Shown here piece after piece: positions 14,131 through 21,925 of a stretch of 64,000 nucleotides of DNA. The stretch is from NCBI GenBank assembly GCA_033675265.1, contig JAUJYZ010001008.1:83501-147500 (forward strand), written 5' to 3'. Source of the stretch: Actinostola sp. cb2023. Its lineage: Eukaryota > Cnidaria > Anthozoa > Actiniaria > Actinostolidae. The notes below the pieces were generated by a model. That model made no database searches. It had not been told where the DNA came from and saw only the letters and a list, made by a program, of their open reading frames with translations. Every line of letters starts with the position of its first letter. The first letter of the stretch is position 1. The position numbers and the translations under genes are program-made.

Positions 14131-14390
14131 CCATATTTATCCCCATGAGTTTGGTCCTAGTCCTAGCTTTATTCGACCAATGAAATAGCAGTATTTTCGC
14201 GCCAAAATGTAAACGCGTTGTACTCATATTATATAAAGTGTCATAACTGTCCATATTTATCCCCATGAGTTTGGTCCCAGTCCTAGCTTTATTCGACCAA
14301 TGAAATAGCAGTATTTTCGCGCCAAAATGTAAACGCGTCGTATACTTATATTATATAAAGTGTCATAACTGTCCATATTTATCCTCAGCC
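14131..14390 (+). promoter_or_regulatory. Tandemly duplicated CCAAT/E2F/TATA promoter
   Basis: A block of about 120 bp is repeated: units start at 14131 and 14251, and a truncated third start ('ccatatttatcc') at 14373 leads into the ATG at 14391. Each full unit has CCAAT (14177, 14297), TTTTCGCGCCAAA (14194-14206, 14314-14326) and TATAAA (14232-14237, 14354-14359). The order and spacing are those of a cell-cycle promoter. The unit start 'atccccATGAG' aligns with 'atcctcagccATGAG' at the gene start, so the duplication includes start-codon sequence. Confidence 0.7.
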
Positions 14391-14713
14391 ATGAGCTGGG
14401 CCAAGGATGGATGCAAAGACGGCCGGAACGTGTATGTTCTTAAACATGTCACCGAGTTGGAGGAGTTGGAGCAACAGATCGAACGATTCGCCATGCCAAA
14501 GACAACAAACAGAAGCAGTTTCAAATCGAAACACTCACTGCAGCATTTAAGGAACAGAAGCGATTCAATTGGAAGAAGTTAATGAGAAGAGCAAGCAGGA
14601 GATGGACAAGTCTTCGTGGTACGACGATCAACCGAGATTACGAGGACGATGCTCAAGAACTTCAAAACTTGCGTCAAGACTCAGCTGAAGCCATTGAGAA
14701 ACGAGACGAAAAG
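14391..14713 (+). pseudogene. Coiled-coil exon A, start exon
   Basis: The exon opens MSWAKDGCKDGRN and continues with HVTELEELEQQIERFA. Coiled-coil sequence then carries on in other frames (QLEEVNEKSKQEMDK, then NRDYEDDAQELQNLRQDS), so at least two indels have hit it. It ends at GAAAAG|GTAACG. It lies directly behind the E2F promoter. Confidence 0.55.
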
Positions 14714-15093
14714 GTAACGTTTACTATTCAACAATTTGGGTACAAAATATGAACTCCCCTCTAACCCTGATGACCCTCTTGGAAAACAATGTGCACGCAG
14801 CCTTGTACCCCCCATCATCGCTTGTTGTAATTAGTCCTCCAAATGTTGGTAGTGTATTTCTATTTCCTTCGCTTTACTATATGTTATTTGCTTTATCCTG
14901 TTATTGTTAACTACTTTTTCAATGGTGAACAACAGGTCTTGTTTGCGGTTTTCGTGTGGAAGACTTCTAAATATATCTACCGAATACTTTTGCACTTGGG
15001 TGATAAATCTCCGCAACTCACCGGCAATTGTGCAAAAGTTACGGCTAACACATGAGACGACGAGCTTATTTTGTCGTTTCTGTTTTGTTTTAG

Positions 15094-15202
15094 ATCTCTG
15101 AGTTGACGCATCGTTTGAATGAAGTACGAACATCCCAGGAAGAATGTCAAAAACAACTCATTATTACAAGAAAAAGAAGACATGGTTGTCTCTTTCGCTC
15201 AG
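15094..15202 (+). pseudogene. Coiled-coil exon B, copy 1 (frameshifted)
   Basis: Starts after 'ttgttttag' with ISELTHRLNEVRTSQEE and then leaves frame. At 109 nt it is 5 nt shorter than the 114-nt copy at 17641. Ends CAG|GTTTAT. Confidence 0.6.
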
Positions 15203-15392
15203 GTTTATACATATTCTCTGATAGCAGGCTTCAGGGATTTGACGCTTTTTATTTGACATCATCTCATTCATGACATCTTGTTTTTGTGGATATTATGATT
15301 TGACTATTTCAGATACCAAATCATGTGACACACCGGACTATCTACATCGGTTTTCTTCCAGTTTTTTTAGTTCATCCTCTCTTGTAAAGTAA

Positions 15393-15901
15393 TAGAGTCG
15401 TTTTCGTATGAGTGTGAAGTATCACGCCATCATCATGCGGTATCCAAGCATTCTGATTGGTTGAGCGATGATTTTGCGCGCTGTGATTGGTTGAATAGAA
15501 TGTCTTCGATTCCGTACCGTGACCCTAAAGGTGCGGTAATACGGGCAACAAAATCGTGCAACTTGTCGCGCAACATTGTTGCGTTGCAAGTTGCAAAGCA
15601 ATGTTTCTCGTATTACCATCGTTCGTGCAACTTGTCGCGCAACACATTTTCGTGTTGCAGGTTGCGAAACTTTGTTACATGAAGTAGAAAGAGCTTCTAC
15701 TTTGCGCAACAAAGTTTTGCAACCTGCAACACGAAAATGTGTTGCGCGACAAGTTGCGCGAACGGTGGTAATACGAGAAACATTGCTCTGCAACTTGCAA
15801 CGCAACAATGTTGCGCGACAAATTGCACGATTTTGTTGCCCGTATTACCGCACCTTAACTCCGTGCCGTAGGTTTCCCACTCATACGAAAACGACTCTAT
15901 A
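15393..15901. mobile_element. MITE with TAGAGTCGTTTTCG termini, copy 1, carrying a nested fold-back
   Basis: 'tagagtcgttttcgtatgag' at the left is mirrored by 'ctcatacgaaaacgactcta' at the right. A second fold-back sits inside at 15530-15854. Related copies lie at 17961-18479, 34030-34184 and 41088-41232. Confidence 0.9.
15530..15854. mobile_element. Nested fold-back, GGTGCGGTAATACGGG termini
   Basis: Near-perfect arms of more than 100 bp rich in GTTGCGCAACA-type words. Flanks are CTAAA at the left and TTAAC at the right, compatible with a TTAA-like target. Open frames here on both strands are artefacts of the inverted repeat. Confidence 0.85.
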
Positions 15902-15955
15902 TCAAACCGTAATAATATATATTCGAATTTAATTGTTTCTTTATTTCTTTTTCAG

Positions 15956-16443
15956 TTGAAAGAGGAATTCCAAAATGAGGTAGATCAACTCCGTGTGGAG
16001 TTGCAAGAAAAGACATCCGAGATAACAGAGCTTTCAACCTGTGCAGAAAGTATTCAACAAGCTCTTGACACTAAGGAGCGAGAAATGGACGACTCTTCGT
16101 ACTTTAGTGTACGAAGTTCCTCTGTTCTCTGCTCGAGCAGATAACAGAGGAACTTCGTACACTAAACTGCGGTTAGCAGAGAACACGTGCTCCGACGTGT
16201 CTAGGGAGATCATCGATTTGAGATCATCTATTTTAAATCGATGATCTGCTTAGACAAGTCGGAGAATCCTTGAAGGATGACTGGACAAGAAAGTATTCCA
16301 CACTACAGGCGCGCGTCGACGAACTAGCAACTTCGGTGCCGCAACTTCGCACTAAAATTTCAGAACTGGAGTCTCTAAGACTAAAACAGCTAAAACTGGA
16401 AGTCAGGGATAGTTCTGAAGCTCCTGCAACGGCTATATCTCAG
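15956..16443 (+). pseudogene. Coiled-coil exon C, copy 1 (with two palindromes)
   Basis: Follows 'tttctttttcag'. It begins LKEEFQNEVDQLRVELQEK, continues through KTSEITELS, then meets a palindrome at about 16094-16168 that introduces a stop, and a second at about 16208-16247. Later heptads (WTRKYSTLQARVDELATS, KISELESL) are open again. Ends CAG|GTCAGTG. Confidence 0.6.
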
Positions 16444-16714
16444 GTCAGTGATGTGTTTTCTCCCCTTGTACGATCGATGTCATCGCTTGGTATTATTACA
16501 ACGACTTCTACTGTCACTAAGAATGTCCCTGGTCCATCGGTATGAATAGTGGGATGGTTCAGTATTTTGTGATTTGAGCTTCTTTTTTGCGAGTTATGAA
16601 GGTTTGAAATCGTGATATGCTAATTAGGTGACGTCAACGCAGGCATTTGCCGTAACTTATTTATATTTTTTCAAGTAGAACATCATTTATTATATAAGTT
16701 GTAAAATATCTTTT

Positions 16715-16815
16715 TGCAGGATTTCCACTGACCTTGAAAAGTCAGGGAATTTTGATTTTGGTCAGGGAATTTTGTAATTTACCCAAAGGTCAGTGAAAAG
16801 TCTGGGAATTTCTGT
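16715..16815. repeat. GTCAGGGAATTTT repeat (second copy near 19350-19470)
   Basis: Short internal repeats 'gtcagggaattttg' and 'gtcagtgaaaagtc' recur several times here and again in the duplicated segment, where the block is longer. This is an interspersed repeat of a kind I associate with cnidarian genomes. Confidence 0.6.
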
Positions 16816-16912
16816 CAGCCTTCACAAAACCGTTTTGAATTCGGTGATAATTATGTAGCTCAATCATGATGAAAACTCAAAAAAAGTTTAAAAGTTGTCA
16901 TTGACCTATCTA

Positions 16913-16985
16913 TATACACCTATTTCAAATAACGTTGTCGCGTTCAAAGCAACAAGCGTCAAGCCAAGACTGAAGTAATCCACGG
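16913..16985. mobile_element. Solo terminal arm of the 19572-19821 MITE
   Basis: 'tatacacctatttcaaataa' followed by CGTTGTCGCG and the arm sequence that the right end of the 19.6-kb MITE carries in inverted form. No second arm follows here. Confidence 0.7.
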
Positions 16986-17051
16986 TATAACCTCCGTTAT
17001 AGTGCAAAGATGCCCATTCTTACGCTTATCTATTTGTTTTTTATATTGTAG

Positions 17052-17143
17052 AAGGAGAACCCTACCCTACCGTTGGCCAGACCGCCAACAACAGCAGTTT
17101 TGTCAGCACGTGAAACCAATGTTCCGTCCAAATCTTCAAAGTC
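17052..17143 (+). pseudogene. Pro/Thr/Ser-rich exon D
   Basis: Opens after 'ttatattgtag' with KENPTLPLARPPTTAVLSAR. This low-complexity, non-helical sequence would interrupt the coiled coil. Its end runs into the start of the second duplication copy. Confidence 0.4.
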
Positions 17144-17361
17144 ATTGCACGCAGCCTTGTACGCCCCATCGCTTGTTGTAATTAGTCCTCCAAATGTTGG
17201 TAGTGTATTTCTTTTTCCTTCGCTTTACTATATGTTATTTGCTTTATCCTGTTATTGTTAACTACTTTTTCAATGGTGAACAACAGGTCTTGTTTTAAAT
17301 TGCGGTTTTCTTGTAGAAGACTTCTAGATATATCTACCGCCGAATACTTTTGCAATAGGCG

Positions 17362-17536
17362 ACTTGCATGATGACGTTATTTTACTACAAGTACCAGAAT
17401 GCTTTGGGAGTTTTCTTTCTTATTCAGATTCTTATTCCCTCATGAGAATAGTAAGACAATTGGTGCTAATTATCTAACAAAAGAAAATGGGCAAAGCATT
17501 CTGGTACTTGTAGTAATATGACGCCATCATGCAAGA
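17362..17536. mobile_element. Fold-back insertion present only in copy 2
   Basis: 'gcatgatgacgttattttac' at the left pairs with the right end reading 'gtaatatgacgccatcatgc', with 'taccagaatgctttg' in both arms. Copy 1 lacks it at the equivalent point near 14993, so copy 1 is an empty site. Confidence 0.8.
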
Positions 17537-17640
17537 TCTACGCAACTCATGCTCACCGGCAATTGTGCAAAAGTTACGGCTAACACATTTTCCATGCGAC
17601 GACGAGCTTATTTTGTCCTTTCGTTTCTGTTTTGTTTTAG

Positions 17641-17754
17641 ATCTCTGAGTTGACGCATCGTTTGAATGAAGTACGAACATCCCAGGAAGAATTGACCGTC
17701 AAAAAGAACTCGTTATTACGAGAAAAAGAAGACATGGTTGTCTCTTTCAATCAG
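17641..17754 (+). CDS. Coiled-coil exon B, copy 2 (intact)
   Basis: Thirty-eight codons, phase 0 at both borders ('gttttag' acceptor, CAG|GTTTAT donor). It encodes ISELTHRLNEVRTSQEEL followed by KKNSLLREKEDMVV. It is the intact counterpart of 15094-15202. Confidence 0.5.
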
Positions 17755-17960
17755 GTTTATACATATTCTCTGATAGCAGGCTTCGGGAATTTGGATGCTT
17801 TTTATTTGACACCATCTCATTCATGACATCTTGTTTTTGTGGATATTACTGATGATTTGACTATTTCAGATACCACTTCATGTGACACACCGGACTATCT
17901 ACATCGGTTTTCTTCCAGTTTTCTTCCAGTTTTTTTAGTTCATCCTCTCTTGTAAAGTAA

Positions 17961-18479
17961 TAGAGTCGTTTTCGTATGAGTGTGAAGTATCACGCCATCA
18001 TCATGCGGTATCCAAGCATTCTGATTGGTTGAGCGATGATTTTGCGCGCTGTGATTGGTTGAATAGAATGTCTTCGATTCCGTACCGTGACCCTAAAGGT
18101 GCGGTAATACGGGCAACAAAATCGTGCAACTTGTCGCGCAACATTGTTGCGTTGCAAGTTGCAAAGCAATGTTTCTCGTATTACCATCGTTCGTGCAACT
18201 TGTCGCGCAACAAATTAAATGTTCGGTCATTTGTTGCAGGTTGCAAAACTTTGTTACATGAAGTAGAAAGAGCTTCTACTTTGCGCAACAAAGTTTTGCA
18301 ACCTGCAACACGAAAATGTGTTGCGCGACAAGTTGCGCGAACGGTGGTAATACGAGAAACATTGCTCTGCAACTTGCAACGCAACAATGTTGCGCGACAA
18401 ATTGCACGATTTTGTTGCCCGTATTACCGCACCTGAACTCCGTGCCGTAGGTTTCCCACTCATACGAAAACGACTCTAT
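17961..18479. mobile_element. MITE with TAGAGTCGTTTTCG termini, copy 2
   Basis: Counterpart of 15393-15901 carried by the segmental duplication, with its own nested fold-back at 18098-18433. One arm of the nested element has diverged ('caaattaaatgttcggtcat'). Confidence 0.9.
18098..18433. mobile_element. Nested fold-back in copy 2
   Basis: Same GGTGCGGTAATACGGG termini as 15530-15854. The interior differs by a replaced stretch near 18212-18236, which breaks arm symmetry. Confidence 0.85.
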
Positions 18480-18534
18480 ATCAAACCGTAATAATATATA
18501 TTCGAATTTAATTGTTTCTTTATTTCTTTTTCAG

Positions 18535-19040
18535 TTGAAAGAGGAATTCCAAAATGAGGTAGATCAACTCCGTGTGGAGTTGCAAGAAAAGACATCCGAG
18601 ATAACAGAGCTTTCAACCTGTGCAGAAAGTATTCAACAAGCTCTTGACACTAAGGAGCGAGAAATGGACGACTCTTCGTACTTTAGTGTACGTAGTTCCT
18701 CTGTTCTCTGCTCGAGCAGATAACAGAGGAACTTCGTACACTAAACTGCGGTTAGCAGAGAACACGTGCTCCGACGTGTCTAGGGAGATCATCGATTTGA
18801 GATCATCTATTTCAAATCTATGATCTGCTTAGACAAGTCGGAGCATCCTTGAAGGATGACTGGACAAGAAAGTATTCCACACTACAGGCGCGCGTCGACG
18901 AACTAGCAACTTCGGTGCCGCAACTTCGCACTAAAATTTCAGAACTGGAGTCTGAGAATCAATCTCTAAGACTAAAACAGCTAAAACTGGAAGACCACAA
19001 AAGTTCTGAAGCTGCTGCTCCTGCAACTGCTATATCCCAG
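18535..19040 (+). pseudogene. Coiled-coil exon C, copy 2
   Basis: Nearly identical to 15956-16443, including both palindromes, so these predate the tandem duplication. It has 18 more bases than copy 1, with ENQS-type sequence restored near the C-terminal heptads. Same CAG|GTCAGTG donor. Confidence 0.6.
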
Positions 19041-19571
19041 GTCAGTGGTGTGTTTTCTCCCCTTGCACGATCGATGTCATCGCTTGGTATTATTACAACG
19101 ACTTCTACTGTCACTAAGAATGTCCCTGGTCCATCGGTATGAACAGTGGGATGGTTCAGTATTTTGTGATTTAATTGAGCTTCTTTTTTGCGAGTTATGA
19201 AGGTTTGAAATCGTGATATGCTAATTAGGTGACGTCAACGCAGGCATTTGCCGTAACTTGTTTATATTTTTTCAAGTAGCACTCTTTTCTAACATAGAAA
19301 AAAAAGTTTAACATCATTTATTATATAAGTTGTAAAATATCTTTTTGCAGGGTTCCCACTGAACTTGAAAAGTCGGGGAATTCTGATTTTTTTTCAAGGT
19401 CGGGGAATTTTGATTTTGGTCAGGGAATTTTGTAATTTACCCAAAAGTCAGTGAAAAGTCAGGGAATTTCTGTCAGCCTTCACAAAACCGTTTTGAATTC
19501 GGTGATAATTATGTAGCTCAATCATGATGAAAACTCAAAAAAAGTTTAAAAGTTGTCATTGACCTATCTAT

Positions 19572-19821
19572 ATACACCTATTTCAAATAACGTTGTCGTG
19601 TTCAAAGCGTCGAGCCAAGACTGAAGTGAAGGCTGGTTTTGTGTTGTCAAATTATTCAAATCAGACCTATTTTCTATGGAGCGAAGTGTGATATGCAAAC
19701 AAGCACGCACGTGAAAATGTTCACATTTTGTAATTAGTCCTTATTAGTCGAGCATTCACTTCGGTCTTGGCTTGACGCTTGTTGCTTTGAACGCGACAAC
19801 GTTATTTGAAATAGGTGTATA
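19572..19821. mobile_element. Fold-back MITE of the CACCTA..GTTGTC family
   Basis: Left 'tacacctatttcaaataacg' and right 'cgttatttgaaataggtgta' are exact inverses, followed by arms of about 60 bp. TATA-rich flanks lie at both ends. The interior of about 130 bp is non-coding. Confidence 0.9.
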
Positions 19822-20467
19822 TATGGTCCATGTACAGTCATTTGCATTATCATCATCATCATTATTATTATGTTGTTGTAGGCGAGAGGTCATATGTTGT
19901 GGAAAAACATTTGCCCAATCTGGAGTGCGAAAATACCATATATGGGAAAAGCACGTAAGTAAATCCTTAGTATTTTTTACTGTTGGAGTGAGGTAATGTT
20001 ACAGTAACGAGGATATGAAACGGCTTCTTACTACTCATTAATTATTCCATGGTTGAATTTTGTTTTCGACTGATTATACATTTTTGTATCAGGCTTTCTA
20101 TTCGAACTCAAAAGTATATAGTTTTGAATGAAAATAGCCTGCGTAGCTGGCTCGGGAACGGGCGGAGGAAGGCGGAGGGGAGGGTAGAGCCTGCACTGAA
20201 CCCATTGTATTTTAGATATCCGCTTCTGTCAAAAGTGATGAACTATGAACGTCTCTGTCAAAACGATCCTGTGCAGGACTCAAACAAAACGTGCTTAATT
20301 TTCTGTGTCATGTAAAGATACATGCTCAGACATCAAATAGAAGTTAGATCTTTTGTGTACATCGACTTTTGAAATGATCTGCAGGATCTTAGTGTTCCCT
20401 CAAAAGAGAGAATAAGTCACTGAAAGCAGCTCTCCACTGTAACTTCCCAAAACGCCAGATTGAAGGT

Positions 20468-20825
20468 AGGTCGACCCCCCAGGGGGGGTACTCAGGGGTA
20501 TCGGTGACGGGGAGGTGCGAAGGCTTTTTTTGGGTTTGAAATTCGCGGCTTGGGACTTTTTTGGGGTTTTCATTTTTCTGGTGGCCTTTTTTTGATATAA
20601 AGATTTTGTCAAGGACTTTTTTGGGGGTGGATAAAAATGATATCCTACCGTTCTCGATTTTATGCGGAGAAAAATTGGAGTTACGATTGGGGTTACGATT
20701 TTGGGCCGTTGGACTTTTTGGGGGTCTTGTTTTCGCGTAATGGACTTTTTTGGGGTTAAAATGTTTGGCCTCATTCGCACCTCCCCGTCACTGATACCCC
20801 TGAGTACCCCCCCTGGGGTCGACCT
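20468..20825. mobile_element. Fold-back MITE, AGGTCGACCCC termini, 358 bp
   Basis: Left 'aggtcgaccccccagggggg' is mirrored by 'ccccctggggtcgacct' at the right. Arms extend over GGTACTCAGGGGTATC and GTGACGGGGAGGTGCGAA. The interior is rich in CTTTTTTGGGG words. Non-coding. Confidence 0.9.
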
Positions 20826-20874
20826 AAACTGAGTACGATCAACCGATCAACTCTCGCTTGTTTATACACAGGCA

Positions 20875-21010
20875 TCCCAACCATTCCTTTTGAGGCTACT
20901 AAATAATTCAATAAAATGATATTTGCGTCTTTTTTTGATGGGTTCCCTGTGGTAAAGCGCGCGCGCGCGCGCGCAATACATATGTTGTGTTCGGAGTATG
21001 CCGATGCTAT
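20875..21010. repeat. Interspersed repeat shared with 46395-46520, with a (GC)n run
   Basis: The order 'ccattccttttgaggctact', then a GATATTTGCGTCTTTTT-like stretch, then 'gggttccctgtggtaaag' is also found near 46395-46520. Here it includes a GC dinucleotide run at about 20958-20973. Confidence 0.6.
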
Positions 21011-21235
21011 CTTGGCCTCCTTTGCAGAAAATTGTACTAAAGCCGAGTGTTAAATATTGGAACATGTTCAATATGAAGCAGCTAGAGTAGTAACCGCGGT
21101 TTGAAACCAGTTTTCTTCCAGGTTTTTTTAGTTCATCCTCTCTTGTAAAGTAATATATCAAACCGTAAAAGCAAATGTTTGTGTGTATAGGAAAATATAT
21201 ATTCGAGTTTAATGGTTTCTTCATTTCTTTTTCAG

Positions 21236-21574
21236 TTGAAAGAGAAATTCCAAAATGAGGCAGATCAACGCCGTGTGGAGTTGCAAGATCTACTCGCGGC
21301 TTTGGAAGAAAACTTTTCTACCACTGATAAGCCGCGCGTAGATCTTGCAACTATCCATACTAGAGCAACGTTGCGAGGAGATGAAGTACACACTGAAGAA
21401 GAAGGAAGACGAAATTTTCTTTCTCAAGGAAAACGTCCAAGATAATGAAGCTAAAACGTCCAAGATAATGAGAAAGAAAGAAAGGTTGAAAATTTGGAAA
21501 AGAAAGCAGCTTGCTCTGAACTTGAAACACTTCGGGAATCTACCGCAGAGGCGCTAAGTGATGCTTTACAAAAG
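21236..21574 (+). pseudogene. Coiled-coil exon C, third divergent copy
   Basis: Starts LKEKFQNEADQRRVELQ after 'tttttcag', related to C1 and C2 but more diverged. It contains an inverted pair GATCTACTCGCGGCTT / AAGCCGCGCGTAGATC and a 23-bp tandem duplication (21430-21475) that shifts the frame. Beyond the duplication the heptads VENLEKKAACSELETLRES are open. Ends AAAAG|GTAAGG. Confidence 0.55.
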
Positions 21575-21736
21575 GTAAGGTTTTTTTATAAACTTGACCA
21601 AAAGGTAGCGATCAGTCGGTAGGTGGTCTGCCGGCTGTGTTTGCGGTTTTTTCACTAAGTACAAAATAAATGTACATAAGCTAGTTGTCCTATATTACTT
21701 GCTGTTATCTTGATTGAATCCCGTTTTTACCGTCAG

Positions 21737-21925
21737 ATATCTGTTCTCAAAGAGGAGAATGAGTTGAAAGAAGCCCAAAAGAAAGAAATTGTGGAGGATG
21801 CAAAGGACTTTGCTATCGTGAAGATGACTTTGGACAACAATTATCGGCCAAAGATGAAAACATTAACTTGCTTGGAACTAATGACGGATGCGAGGGAGAC
21901 CGACCAGGTTCGCAAAGAATGCAGG
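21737..21925 (+). pseudogene. Coiled-coil exon E leading into the 18-bp array
   Basis: Starts after 'accgtcag' with ISVLKEENELKEAQKKEIVE. After a one-base shift it reads QLSAKDENINLLGTN and runs directly into the array in the frame that reads EQGQLR. No donor separates exon and array. Confidence 0.5.

Larger units (their letters stand above)
14789..16985. repeat. Tandem segmental duplication, copy 1
   Basis: Begins 'gtgcacgcagccttgtac' and corresponds to 17145-19625 over its whole length, carrying exons B and C plus MITE insertions. It lacks the fold-back inserted at 17362-17536 in copy 2. Confidence 0.9.
17145..19625. repeat. Tandem segmental duplication, copy 2
   Basis: Matches 14789-16985 with few substitutions. 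It is longer because of an additional fold-back insertion and a more complete MITE at its right end. Confidence 0.9.

Noticed and set aside
15422..15932. Two open frames of 118-128 codons on opposite strands with nearly the same protein
   Set aside because: They are the two arms of a palindromic MITE translated from each strand.
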